Source: Amborella trichopoda (taxonomy: Eukaryota > Streptophyta > Magnoliopsida > Amborellales > Amborellaceae). Taken from it: a stretch of DNA of 64,000 nucleotides. Position numbers and translations under genes: made by a program. The stretch is from NCBI RefSeq assembly GCF_000471905.2, contig NW_006495778.1, positions 914,563 to 978,562 on the forward strand, read 5' to 3'. This document shows, one piece after another, positions 34,953 through 44,932 of this stretch (positions are counted from its first letter, which is position 1; every line of letters begins with the position of its first letter). The notes under the pieces are model-generated. The model saw only the letters and a program-made list of their open reading frames with translations, did not search any database and was not told where the DNA came from.

Positions 34953-36160
34953 TTATGGGTCGTATTTTTCGAGATACATTGCATTAATGGGGTCGTTGAG
35001 TTCGTACCCCTCCTGATTTTTGACCTTATAAGAATTGCTTGCATGCACTCGGGTAACCACAAATGGCCCCTCCCAATTAGGTTTGAACTTGCCTAAAGGG
35101 TGTGGGATTTGCAGGAGTGTGGAAGATTTTCTTGAGTATCGTGTCTCTTTCTCTGAATTGTTGAGGAACAACGTTTCTTTGGTATGCCCTCTTGATTCTA
35201 CGCTGGTAAGCAACGATATTTTTTGTTGCTCGTAGTCATTTTTTATCTAAGTTAGTGAGGGCAGTGATTCATGCTTCGATCTTTTGTTCCTCATCTAAAT
35301 TTTTATAAATGAGCACTCGGAGAGATAGTATCTAAACCTCGATAGGTAGCATTGCTTCCATACCATACACTAATGAGTATGAGGTCATGTCAGTAGGAGT
35401 TTTCCCAGTTGTTCGGTAGGCCCATAGGGCGTCATTTAGCTTTTCTTGTCAATCTTTCTCGCCTTCTATTATTTTGTCAATGATTATGAGAAGTCCTTTA
35501 TTTGTGGCTTCTGCTTATCCGTTTTCTTGAGGGTAGTAAGGTGTGGAGAGTTTATGTGTTATCCTAAACATTTTGTACACCTTAGTGACCTTTTCATTTT
35601 TGTGATTGATGATTGACTCAGGAGCACCAAATCTGAATAGGATATTGTTCTTTATGAAACGGGCAACATGTTGGCCTTCAATTTTAAAAAGTGATGCGGC
35701 CTCTACCCATTTGGTGAAGTATTTTGTAGCTGTTCATATAAAATAGTGGTCGTTTGAAGCTTTTGATGATATCATTCCAATGATATCAATACCCCACATG
35801 GCAAAGGGCCATACGGGCAGTGTTGAATTGAGTGATACGGACAGTGCATGAATGAAGTCTCCATAGAGTTGACATTTGGAACACCTCTTAACGAACTTCC
35901 AGCAGTCTTAAGCCATGGTGGTCTAGTAATTGCTTAAGCCATGGTGGTCTAGTAATTGCCTTGGCGCCTAATTTTTTGAGCTAAGGCAGCTACCTCAGAA
36001 TGACGTCCTTCATTGTGCAACTCTGTTAATACTTGGCCAATTTCTAGCTGATCGAGACACCGTAGAATGATTTCATCGAAGGATTTCTTAAACAGGAGGT
36101 CACCTCTTACCAAGAATCCCATCGAAAACCTTCGAAGGGCTTCTTTATCTTTTTTGGTGG
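34953..36160 (-). pseudogene. Integrase of element D, catalytic Asp deleted
   Basis: C-terminal part (35213-34953) has GKFKPNWEGPFVV and ends LEKYDP before the stop. The core lies at about 35900-35215 in several frames: MWGIDIIG (about 35800), PESIIN (35605) and PYYPQENG (35525). The N-terminal zinc region (36254-35949) keeps both His (ELHNEGRH). Compared with element E, where PESII is followed by IDNGSNF, copy D reads PESIINHKNE: five residues including the second catalytic Asp are missing, an in-frame 15-base deletion. A 26-bp tandem duplication at 35907-35958 also breaks the frame. Inactive. Confidence 0.85.
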
Positions 36161-36165
36161 CTCCT

Positions 36166-36729
36166 TCAAGGTACAACCCATCTTTCAACAGGGACAGAAC
36201 ATCGTGGAACCATGGCATCTGAAGCCACGAGAGATACTTCCCCATCGTTGTCATTTTCTTGTTCTATTTCTTTTTCAATCCTTGGTGGGGAAGGGTCATG
36301 TTTGTTCTTGATATAGAATGGCAGCGTGGTGATTTCTGGAGGAATATCGACTACTGAAGTAAGGGGTGCAAGGGTGTCGATGAACCGATTATTTTCCCTA
36401 GTTACATGCTGAAAGGTGATTTTCTTAAAATATGGAATCATCTTTTCCACCTTTTCTTGATACGGTTTGAGCTTTTCTCCTTTCACCTTCCAAATCCCTT
36501 GAACTTGGTTTGTGACGAGTAAGGAGTCACCAATCACTCGTATATGCTGAATTTTCATTCCCATGGCATTCTTAAGCCCAACTATTAAGGCTTCATATTC
36601 AGCAATGTTATTGGTACATGGGAAATTCAACCTAATGGCTGTTGGCACTAAAATCTTCTCGGGTGAGCATAATATGACTTCTATACCTGACCCGTATTCG
36701 TTCTTTGCACTGTCAAAGTATAGCACCAA
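36166..36729 (-). CDS. Second (archaeal-like) RNase H of element D, open frame
   Basis: A 187-codon frame, the longest intact domain in the window. It holds the full set of acidic residues expected of this fold: YFDSAKN at the start, NNIAEYEALIVGL, GDSLLV, and NNRFIDTLA. Downstream it runs into the acidic spacer EKEIEQENDNDGE before integrase. The domain is specific to plant Tat elements and sits between RNase H and integrase. The frame is only an internal piece of a broken polyprotein, so expression is doubtful. The listed start is the first non-ATG start in the frame and not a true initiation site. Confidence 0.8.
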   Translation of the reverse strand: MVLYFDSAKNEYGSGIEVILCSPEKILVPTAIRLNFPCTNNIAEYEALIVGLKNAMGMKIQHIRVIGDSLLVTNQVQGIWKVKGEKLKPYQEKVEKMIPYFKKITFQHVTRENNRFIDTLAPLTSVVDIPPEITTLPFYIKNKHDPSPPRIEKEIEQENDNDGEVSLVASDAMVPRCSVPVERWVVP

Positions 36730-36734
36730 ATCGA

Positions 36735-37215
36735 GTCCTCAATTGTGAAGAGGTTCTCATCATGGAGATCTGTGTTAATGGGTATAATGTCTAGCAATGC
36801 GTGTTCAGCTAAGTGGTTAGCAATGGCTTGTCCTTTGACCAATTTTTCAGTGACATATTCGATGTCAAACTCGCTCAATAGCATTCTCCACTTTCCCAAA
36901 CGTCCGTTGAGGACTGGCCTCTCTAATAGGTACTTAAGTGGGTCAATTTTTTATATGAGCTTGACAAAATGAGATAAGACATAATGTCTTAGTTTTTGCA
37001 TGGCCCACACAAGTGTTAAGCACTGTTTCTCCACATCCATGTATCTTGTTTCATAATCGACCATGGTTTTGTAGATATAGTATATCGTTTGTTCGTTTCC
37101 ATGGTCGTTATATGGTCTTCTCTTTCACTGACATGTATAGGAACAGGGGTTTGTCTAGACTAGGAGGACTAAGGATGGGAGGTTTAGTGAGGTACTCCTT
37201 GATTTGATCGAACGC
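36735..37215 (-). pseudogene. Ty3-type RNase H of element D
   Basis: The C-terminal part (frame 36899-36681) has KWRMLLSEFDIEYVTEKLVKGQAIA and NHLAEHAL. The Asp normally found in QAIADHLAEH is Asn here. Upstream, 36960-37210 contains the QKLRHYVLSHFVKL-like and YYIYKTMVD stretches in shifted frames. Clear homology to 51900-52330 of element E. Confidence 0.75.
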
Positions 37216-38120
37216 TTATTGGCATTCATTGTCCCATATGAATGGGGTGTCCTTCTTAAGAAGCCTATTGAATGGTGTGCACTTATCTGCGAGTTGTGAA
37301 ATGAAACGCCTTATGGCTTGTATGCGACCTTGAAGCCCACAGATTTCTTTGATGTTCCGGGGTGGAGGCATTTTAGTGATGGCTCGTAATTTGGATGGGT
37401 CCACCTCGATGCCTCTTTGGCTCACTATAAATCCTAGTAATTTGCCGGATTCAACTCCAAAGGAAATTTTTTGTGGATTGAGTTTGAGTTGATGTTTTCA
37501 AAGTCTCCTGAAAATGGTTCTCAGTTTGGTGACATGATCAGACTTGGTCTTCGACTTGACCAGGATATCGTCGACATAGTCTTCCCTAATGGTATGCATT
37601 AGATCGTGGAAAATTCTAGTCATTGCCCGTTGATAAGTTGCTCCTGCGTTTTTGAGATTGAAGGGCATGACTTTGTAATAGTAGGTTCCCCATTGCATTA
37701 TGAATGATGTCTTGGTTTGGTCTTTTTCTACAATGAGGATTTGGTTTTAACCCGAGAAGCCATCCATCCATGAATGACAACATCTCGTGCCCCGCAGGGT
37801 TGTCGACCAAGGCATCTATATTTGGAAACAGAAAATTGTCTTTGGGACATGCCTTATTGAGGTCTCTGTAATGGACACACACTCGGATCCTCCCTTCGTT
37901 TTTGGGTACAACCACTTGTTGGCCAACCATTCCAAGTAATCGACGGGGGTGATGAACTTCGCCTTGAGCAATTTGTCGATTTCTTCCTTGATTATGAGCA
38001 ATTTGTCGATTTCTTCCTTCGCTTTAAGTGATGTTACACCAATGTGGGATCTAGCCTTGGCATATCCTCGTATGACCAGGCAAAGACATCACGATATTCC
38101 TTGAGAAAGGAAATCACATT
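37216..38120 (-). pseudogene. Reverse transcriptase of element D
   Basis: Order on the minus strand: DVFAWSYEDMPRLDP (from the linker frame, about 38050), INKLLKAKFI (37980), VPKNEGRIRVCVHYRDLN with ACPKD (37890), LSFMDG (37775), MPFNLKNAGATYQRAM (37670), EDYVDDILVKS with the catalytic YVDD (37570), and the thumb with SQRGIEVDPSKL (37425). CVHYRD replaces the usual CVDYRD. After FMDG the frame shifts. A 30-bp tandem duplication at 37966-38013 (GAGCAATTTGTCG) lengthens the N-terminal part by ten codons. Inactive. Confidence 0.88.
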
Positions 38121-39004
38121 TTCCCACCCTTCAGAAGATAAGGAGGTTCCAATCTTCGTTAACCTTGGGTCCTTCTCAGTTCCTAAGTTTACGTCGATCA
38201 TCTCTTCGATGATAGTCGTTGGGTCACCATCGAACCTTTTCTTGAATTGCTCAACATGGGAAGTAAGTTCCTCAAGTTGAGATATTTCTTCAGACTCTTG
38301 ACTCTCTTGATCTTTGTCTTGGTCGTCCAATTCATCATCTTGGGTATTATACACAGTTATTGGGCTATCTCGAGTGAGCGCCGTTTTTAAAAATTCTTTT
38401 TCATTATTATCAGCTTTACCATGTTTTAAACTTTTCACATTTTTTGAAATGTCGCAAGAGGTGTCCCTTATGGGACTCCCGAGATAAATGCTGGGGACCG
38501 GACGTGCAGGGTGGTTAGATGGCCACCCCGCGCCTATCTGTTTTTTGACACCAGGACATGAAGGTGTCGCTAATATGCTTCCAACAATTTTCGAGATAAA
38601 GGAATGATCGACTAATTTCGTCCTTGGGTTGGTGTTGGTGGATGAGCACCCTTATCTATATTAGGGCCAACTATGCACACCTCCTCCAGATTCAGGTCAG
38701 CAAATAGATCTTCAATTCCTAGTCTTTGTGTGTCCCCTGTTGAGGATTCAAGGATCACTTTCGACCATTTTGGAGGACGAGCATCGAGCGGATGGAGGCT
38801 TTGAATGCCCTCTGATATGAAGCACAGAGGGCTTGAAGGCTTGAAGGCTTTATCTAGTGTTGAACTAGGGTGAGAGTACACCTTAGCCCTCTTCGATCCC
38901 CTTTTTTCAGTTTTGGCTTCAGGTGATGAATAAATCGCTTCCTTTATGCCTTGCTCTTGACTTCCCATACTATAGCTAAGTTGGAAGTCTTGAGAGAAGA
39001 GCAT
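38034..39004 (-). CDS. Protease-RT linker of element D
   Basis: Two open pieces, 38438-38034 (134 codons) and 39004-38612 (130 codons), with a break between. The first is acidic (QDDELDDQDKDQESQESEE), then has a helix-like EQFKKRFDGDP stretch and leads straight into the RT entry phrase EYRDVFAWSYEDMP. The second is Ser/Pro-rich and basic (KTEKRGSKRAK). Element E has the same region at 53265-54180. These linkers have no known enzymatic function; listed as coding because they belong to the polyprotein. Confidence 0.55.
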
Positions 39005-39160
39005 GTGTCAGGTTTCAAGGGACCCGAAGTCGTATCGATGTTTGCAATGGATGATCTCCTCCATATATGCGGAAGTTTGCAAAATTTGAGGAACGGGGTC
39101 ACCGACCTCTAGATGTAAAGTAGCATAATCAGCTTGCTCAAAAGAAGTGAACGAGATTTC

Positions 39161-39781
39161 TTAGAGCTCGACCCCTATGGCTAGCTTTCCGCTATGTGTG
39201 CTAGGATTAAGAAAAGAAGGGGGGTCGGCACAAACCTTTGCAATGCCATTTTTGGTTGGAAATTTTAGGCATTGATGTAGCATGGAGGCAACCACAAGGT
39301 TTTTACACAGCAAGGGTCTTCCTAGTGGCATGTTGAAAGAAGGTTTTATGTCCAAGGCATAAAACTTTACCGGCTGAATGGTGGGGCCAATCTTGAGTAT
39401 GAGAGGCAATATGCCTTCAACCTGCCTCTTAGTCCCATCATATGCAGCGATGGTTAACTGACACGGTTCGAAGTCATCTGGGCTTTTGCCTATCTGCTTC
39501 ACCATTTTCATATGGCATATATTCAGGGATACCCCATTATCAACAAGCACTCTCCTTATCTCATATCCTTTCATGAAAATAGTGATATGAATAAGTTGGA
39601 CGTGAAAGCGATTGATATTAGCTGCGATGTCATCGTTCATGAATATGATTGGCATTGGTGCCATTAGTTGGTTGATCATCTCGCACAACTCATCCGGTTG
39701 TGTGTTGCTCGGGATGTGTGTCGTAGCAAGAACCCTTTCGATCTGGGTTCTCTGTGCTTGTGAGTTGACGAGTAGCTCCAA
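39161..39781 (-). CDS. Aspartic protease domain of element D
   Basis: A 206-codon frame with the retropepsin-type motif RRVLVDNGVSLNI, where DNG stands in the position of the catalytic D-T/S-G. Element E has RVLVDNGTSFNI, so DNG is the family's normal form. Other shared landmarks: QLTIAAYDGTKRQVEGILPL, KFYALDIKPSFN, MPLGRPLL and KVCADPPSFL. The protease would release Gag and Pol proteins. It lies between the lost gag and the linker. Open throughout; function uncertain since the rest of the element is broken. Confidence 0.8.
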   Translation of the reverse strand: MELLVNSQAQRTQIERVLATTHIPSNTQPDELCEMINQLMAPMPIIFMNDDIAANINRFHVQLIHITIFMKGYEIRRVLVDNGVSLNICHMKMVKQIGKSPDDFEPCQLTIAAYDGTKRQVEGILPLILKIGPTIQPVKFYALDIKPSFNMPLGRPLLCKNLVVASMLHQCLKFPTKNGIAKVCADPPSFLNPSTHSGKLAIGVEL

Positions 39782-40874
39782 GATGGAGATTTGAGCCTGG
39801 ATCTTCCCGAGATAAGTCAGTATATCATAGGTGGTTGTGGATCAGCCCTATCACCGGAGCGTCAAACAATCGTGGGACCACCACAATTGAATCCGAAATA
39901 TTCGAAAATCCTCAGGGATCAAGTTTCGGCTTGATCCAATGTTTCTGGACCAAGTTATGGATAAATTACCTAAAATTGGTAGGTTACACACTATTGCGGT
40001 GCACCCTCAGTGAACTAGTTTCCATTAATTGAAATTGTGTTTTTTTATTTCGGGCTCAACTTTGAACACTCGTATCTTCTTCATCTTGAGTCAGAATGAG
40101 CCCAAATTTTGGAAGCATGTTCGTCTCGTTGGTCCAAGTGATTTGATATATGGCACGCCACATGGAATAGCCCTAGCAGAGAGAAAAACCTAGAGAGATG
40201 ATTGTGATTCAAAACAAGGTTGCACAATTTCTAGCAAGTATACGCCTTGATCAAGCGGCCACATCACGATGGTCGCACGTCGGATCGATCTACAACCAGT
40301 CTCGTTGCGACCACAACATCAAGGGCTTCACATGAGCCGAACCTTGCGTGTGATGGACGGTCAGATTCTCCATATGATAAGGATAAATTTGCTGCACTTT
40401 CCCACCACCGAAAATCAAATTCTGACCAAAATACAAAATTTGGGAATGGTCATTCGGGCACCAAATCGAGCCACGTTCGTTGCCAAATGCTCATGATGGC
40501 ATGCTCTTCGAAATACAGTAAAGAAATCATGGAAAAACGGTGAGAAAAGAGCATGATCTTAAACAAAAAATCGTACGTTTCTCGTAATTTTCACACCTTG
40601 AGATCGTGGCTCAAAAATCTAATCCATGGCTCGAAATGGGTATCAAAATGACCGTCTCCTTGAGCCGATCAAGAAAGCAATAATCTTTTGGCCAGACAGA
40701 AGTTGGAAAGACCCCGAACAGACCACGAAAGATTGCAAGAGTTGCATGGCCATGAAGGGACCAATTCGAAATTTTAGGAATTGTGGGTAGGGCAAAATCG
40801 TCATTTTGCCCATTTTTTCTTATTTTTAATTAATTTATTTTAAATCTATTTTTAGTAAATTAGGGCATCCACGC

Positions 40875-40905
40875 ATGTTTGGATTGAAATTCTATAAATA
40901 CACAT
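40875..40905 (+). promoter_or_regulatory. LTR F core promoter
   Basis: GCATGTTTGGATTG followed by TTCTATAAATACAC (TATA box at 40892-40899) matches the position of the promoters in the other family-1 LTRs. The GGGCCC motif has decayed to GGATTG. An AATAAA-type signal (AAAATAAAA) lies at about 40936-40944, followed by GGTCACGT, the same order as in C. Confidence 0.6.
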
Positions 40906-41639
40906 GAAGAACACATGTAAAAGACCCTTCGATTAAAATAAAATTTTGGCTTATCTTCAAGTTTTAGGTCACGTTTTTCTTTCCTTAGAGAGAGAAAGAG
41001 AGAAGAGAAAACTTTGGCTAGTACCCCTGGGCTCCATTGAGGAAATATTCTCTCCTCCCCTCTTTCTCTCTCCTCTTCTTTCCTTTCTCTCCTCCTCTCT
41101 TCTCTCCTCTTCTTTCCTTTCTCTCTCCTCTTTTTTCCTTTTTCTATCTCCTTCTTTCCTTTCTCTCTCTTTCCTTCTCTCTCTTTCCTTTCTCTCTCTT
41201 CCTCTTCCCTTTCTCTTTCATCATCTTTCTTTCTCTCTTTTTTTCTTTCTTTTCTCTCTCTTAACTGGGATGGCAGCCTGAGCCTTTTCCCGAATGGCGG
41301 GCTCAGCTGCCGCCCTTGTTTTTCTTCTTCTCTCCCCTACACGATTAGTTACAAACACTTTTTGACAAGCATTTGTTGCACTTGGTCGGGTAAACTAAAA
41401 ACCTATTGATAGATACAAACACATTCCCACAAGTTCCCAGAAAATATAGATTTGTATCAAATTGGGACTCATAACTAACCCCAACATTGAAGTATTGAAA
41501 AAACTCATATAAGCAAAAAATCTTAAATATCCCTTATCATGAGACATATAATTATCAATAGATATGAACCATTATTCCAACAGTAGCAATTAATATTGAC
41601 ATAATAAAAGTAAGAAGACTGTCGTCTCAAATTTTCTTT

Positions 41640-42095
41640 CTCTTCTCTCTCTTATTTTCCCTCTCACTGGAACGGCAGACAGTGCTGCCGTCCCCAACTT
41701 TGCCCATCTCACTCTGGACGGCAGATAGTGCTGTCGTCCCAAACTTTTCCTCTCTCACTCTAGGACGGCAAATAGTGATGTCGTCTCAAACTTTCTCTCC
41801 TTCTCTCTCTTTCCCCTGGGACGGCAAGGTGACCCTATCGTGCCCAACCAAACTTTCTCTTCTTCTCTCTCTTTTCCTTGGGACGGCAGGGTGACCCCGT
41901 TGTGCCCAACCAAACTTTTTCTTCTTCTCTCTCTTCCCCCAGGGATGGCAGGGTGACCTCGTCGTGCTCAACCAAACTTTCTCTTCTTCCCTCTCTTCCC
42001 CATGGATGACAGGGTGAACCTGTCATGCATAACCTCTCTCCTCTTCTCTCTCTTCCCCTATGACAATAGGGTGAACCCACCATGCCCAATCTCTC
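41640..42095 (+). repeat. About 60-bp minisatellite in LTR F
   Basis: Seven or eight imperfect units with GGACGGCA, GGTGACCC.. GTCGTGCCC, AACCAAACTTTCTC and TTCTCTCTCTTCCCC. The first three units are shorter (about 48-55 bp, with AGATAGTGCTGTCGTCCC). The unit is not related to that of LTR A or B. The array makes frames on both strands which are not genes. Confidence 0.8.
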
Positions 42096-42680
42096 TTCAT
42101 TTCTTCTCTCTTTCTTCTTCTCTCTTCTTTTCTCTCTCTTCTCTTCTTCTCTCTTCTCTCCTTCTCTCTTCCTTCTCTCTTTTCCTTCTCTTCTCTCTTC
42201 CTCTCTCTTTTATTTCACTCTCGTCTCTTTTGGAAGGTCTAGTGAAAGCCAAGCTAGCCATCACCCCTCTCTCTTTCTTCTCTTCCTATCTTCTATTTCG
42301 TTCTTCTCTCTCTTCATCCCTCTTTTCTCTCTTTTTCCAAAAATACATTTTATCTCTAAAGAGCTAGGTGAGAGCTAGACTAGCCCTCGTCTCTTTTCTC
42401 TCTCTCTCTCATTCTCTCTCATTCTTTCTCTTTCTAAAGAACTAAGCTAAACTAGTCTTCGTTCCTATTTTCTTTCTTTATTCTCTTTCTACCTCTCATC
42501 TCTTTTCCTTTATTTTCTCTCTTTCTACTTTTTCCTCTCTTCTCTGAAGAACTGGGCAAAAGCCAGACTAGTCTTCGTTCCTCTTTTCTCTCTCTATTCT
42601 TTTCTCTCTTTTTCCTCTCTTATTCTCTCCATCTCACCTCCTTTCTCTCATTCTCTATAAAGGAACATTGTCATGAGTCC
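42096..42680 (+). repeat. CT-rich tract with GCTAGAC/AGCCAGACTAG units in LTR F
   Basis: Long TCTCTCTTTCC runs interrupted by three to four copies of AG..AGCCAGACTAG (42240, 42370, 42450, 42555), spaced about 80-130 bp. It lies between the minisatellite and the conserved 3' part of the LTR. Mirrored by the GA-rich tracts of the inverted LTRs. Confidence 0.7.
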
Positions 42681-43097
42681 CCTATTAAGAAGATGCTGAA
42701 AGGCTATCCAATTGACACAAACTCAATGACATTATTCCTCCATTTTCCTTTGAATGTACACACTTGTTATGCATTCACCTAAAGACACGGTGGGGTCTTC
42801 TGACCCACTTGTCTCTACATCTAATGTGTGTGTGTGAATGCAAGAAAGAAGAAACAGTCAAGGAAAGTGATTTCGAACCAGCCATAGGTCAGTGTTACAT
42901 TCCACATGATCTAAGAGGCCGCCCATATGAGCAGCCTGAGTGTGTCATGAACCCATGTGACGTAAGTCTCGCTTGCACGCGTCCTCTTTATGCGGCTCCC
43001 GAGAGAGCAATCTTCGGTCCTGGGCTCGACGTGAATCCAGAGCCACACCACTAGGTCATCTCGACCCGGAGGGCGAGATCAAGGCACCTAACCAGCT

Positions 43098-43115
43098 TGG
43101 TGACTCCACTGGGGA
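43098..43115 (+). other. Primer-binding site of element F
   Basis: TGGTGACTCCACTGGGGA begins three bases after the LTR end at 43094. It differs from the site in C at position 4 (T for C) and at two bases near its end; the family's original site was presumably TGGCGACTCCACTGGGGA. This PBS confirms that 39836-43094 is a 5' LTR and sets the strand of F. Confidence 0.8.
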
Positions 43116-43804
43116 AATGCTACCCTCTCATCGGATCATTCTTGCTTGACCTTCCTTTCTTTTATTCCTGTTTTTTAATACACACACATGTCGTCGGGGT
43201 TGTTCAACCCCTTTATCCGAGTTAAGGATTTTCTAATTCCCGCACTTGTGAGTCTTCCTTGGGAACAGGTCCCATGAACCTCGTTCCCGACCTTCCTTCT
43301 GAGTGTTGACCCAGTGTCACGCTCTCAGGTCCTCACTTGAATTGGTGTGAGGAAGGACCTCAAAGTCCCTCACTCCCCATATCCTAATATTGGTGGACCC
43401 TCCACCAATACACCTTTCATGGCTGGCGCACTACCCACCACACACTGCATGCACCCTACTATCAGCAAGTCACTTGCAGTCACATTGCTCGGGGCAGCCG
43501 AAAGGCTGTCCTTTCCCTTCTTGCAATTGGCAATCCATCTGCCATTGCTCCTGCGGGTTGCCATAAGGTCATCCCCCACCCTCTATCACTTCGGGCCCTT
43601 ATAACAAGAGGTTCGACACACCGAAGAGGAGGCCCTAAGGCCACTAGCTCCCACACACCCACCAAGGCCTGTGGTCCATCCACTCGAGCCACACCCCGGG
43701 GCAACCCTCAGGCTGCTTGGAACCACTGTCAGGGTTCAGATCTTCTTAGACCTGGTCCTGTTTTTGATCTTACTTTTTCATATGCATTGCACTGCTCGAG
43801 GCAG
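43116..43804 (+). other. First part of the leader of element F
   Basis: Collinear with 25252-25905 of C: CGGGTTGTTCAACCC-like wording, GAGTTAAGGATTTTCTAATTCC against GAGTCGGGGACTTTCTTATC, the CACACAC..CACCCTACTA stretch and ACACCCCGGGGCAACC. Element E inserted at 43804/43805. The short frames here are not conserved in C. Confidence 0.7.
43800..43804 (+). other. Target-site duplication, left copy (GGCAG) of element E
   Basis: The five bases before the LTR are GGCAG; those after the other LTR (60718-60722) are GGCAA. Five bases is the usual duplication size for Ty3/gypsy elements. Four of five agree, which is acceptable for an old insertion. Confidence 0.7.
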
Positions 43805-44357
43805 TGTTTACGTTGAAAATCAGACAGATCTTGCGACGAAGATCTCTCGGATCTTGACACTGTAAATTGATGAAAAAGATGTGATAGAGAAAGTGGGACA
43901 AATCGAATTCAGATCTAAGGCCAGATCTGCCCAGAAACGAGTAGATCCGCTCTCAGATATGTGGCAGAGCCAGCATGATCCAAAATACTAAAACATGATT
44001 TCAAAGCAATGAACAAATCAAAATAATAAAAGTAAGATCAAAACAGTAAAAGAAGAGGAAAGAAAGAGGAAGAAACAATACCAAACCGAGCCGGATGGCC
44101 CGAGACTCCCGAGCCTTCAAGCGCTCGCCCGTACCAGAACTGACGTCCTCTTTGCCCCTTTGATTCAAATGTTGACTAGAAAATCTCTATTGTAAAAGGT
44201 TAGTTGTGCCCTAAGGATGGTTTAGAACTAGGGTTGTTGAGCCCTATAGATCTAAGGTTTCCAGGCTTAGGGTTCGGGTTAGGGTTAGGGTTTTTCTCAA
44301 CTAACTCTCTTCTCTTGCAGAGGTGCCTCCTTTTTTTTCTATGGCCATGAAAATAAG

Positions 44358-44367
44358 GTTTATAAAG
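44358..44367 (-). promoter_or_regulatory. TATA box in the 3' LTR of E
   Basis: CTTTATAAAC on the minus strand. The matching site in the 5' LTR is at about 60113-60122 (CTTTATAAAG). Transcription of the element would start about 30 bp to the left. Confidence 0.5.
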
Positions 44368-44538
44368 GCCAAGGATCTATTGGAAAGGGCATCTTTCCGT
44401 AACCAACAGATCCTCTAGCCAAAAATTCTAATTTTGGGGATCCAGATCTGAGCGCCCAAACAAAATTGTAAAAAATCACATAAAAAGGTAGGAAATCAAC
44501 TCCCGAAAGGAAAATTCCAATTTGGGCCAAAAGGGGCT

Positions 44539-44700
44539 GGGCGACACTAGAGTGACACTGGTAGTGTCACCCAAGTCTGGGCGACACCAGAGCGACACTG
44601 GTAGCACCCAAGTCTGGGCGACACCACTCGTGTCCCGCAAGTCTGGGCGACACCACTTGTGTCCCCCAGTCTGGGTTGGGCGACAATACTAGTATCGCCC
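44539..44700. repeat. Cluster of GGGCGACAC..GTGTCGCCC dyads in the 3' LTR
   Basis: Five to six imperfect copies of a dyad with arms GGGCGACAC and GTGTCGCCC around a 4-6 base centre (CTAGT, TGGTA, CACTC). They are separated by CAAGTCTGG. Some arms are damaged (GTGTCCCGC). The same cluster stands in the 5' LTR at 60333-60424, so it is part of the LTR. Confidence 0.85.
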
Positions 44701-44915
44701 AAGCCAAATGTTGTCAAAATTGAAATTTTTGGTAAAACAAGGCGTCTGCAGGATTTTAAGTCAAACAAGGGTTTCTACAGGGTTCTTGGTAGGCAGCTTG
44801 GTTCTGGGTCGCAGGGTAGGCTGTGTGAACTATGGATTTGGGTTCACTAGGATAGTGTGGTCATAAAGGTTCAATAAATCACAAAATTTAGCTAATTTAA
44901 AATGGGGTGTCTACA

Positions 44916-44932
44916 GTTGCCCCTTTTTGGTA
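44916..44932 (-). other. Polypurine tract of element E
   Basis: On the minus strand the bases just before the 3' LTR read ACCAAAAAGGGGCAAC, then TGTAGACACC. AAAAAGGGGC is a classic plus-strand primer for Tat elements. The immediate junction with the LTR start supports the boundary at 44915. Confidence 0.8.

Larger units (their letters stand above)
33351..39835 (-). mobile_element. Element D: family-2 Tat-type element, pol and protease only
   Basis: Minus strand order: protease (39781), linker, RT, RNase H, second RNase H, integrase (stop at 34953), 3' noncoding region (34950-33351). It is closely related to element E in wording throughout and in the repeats of the 3' region. Gag, 5' LTR and 3' LTR are missing. 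The right end follows E to about 39832 (ATCATAGGT) and then turns into the truncated LTR of element F. The left end passes into R3. Confidence 0.85.
39836..43094 (+). repeat. 5' LTR of element F, 5' end truncated
   Basis: Homology with the LTRs of C, B and R3 starts within the LTR (GGACCACCAC at 39868 against C 22513), so the first roughly 200-250 bases are missing; the join is to element D. Then: upstream block (40030-40860), core promoter (40875-40901), CT-rich leader (41040-41270), a variable section (41270-42660) and the conserved 3' part (42720-43094) ending CACCTAACCA. Confidence 0.8.
43805..44915 (-). repeat. 3' LTR of element E (1111 bp)
   Basis: Plus-strand ends TGTTTACG and GTGTCTACA, so TGTAGACA..CGTAAACA on the sense strand. 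A TATA box (CTTTATAAACC on the minus strand, at about 44358-44367) lies mid-LTR. GGGCGACAC dyads are clustered at 44539-44700. Compared with the 5' LTR it lacks a 26-bp tandem duplication (GGATGGCC..GACTCCCGAGCC) and has other small indels. Confidence 0.92.

Noticed and set aside
42764..43054. 96-codon plus-strand frame at the end of LTR F
   Set aside because: It spans the conserved LTR 3' block, which in the other LTRs has stops in this frame.
44274..44292. Telomere-like GGGTTAGGGTTAGGG
   Set aside because: Only two to three units, inside an LTR, and not kept in the other LTR copy (AGGCTTATTGTTAGG). A chance match.
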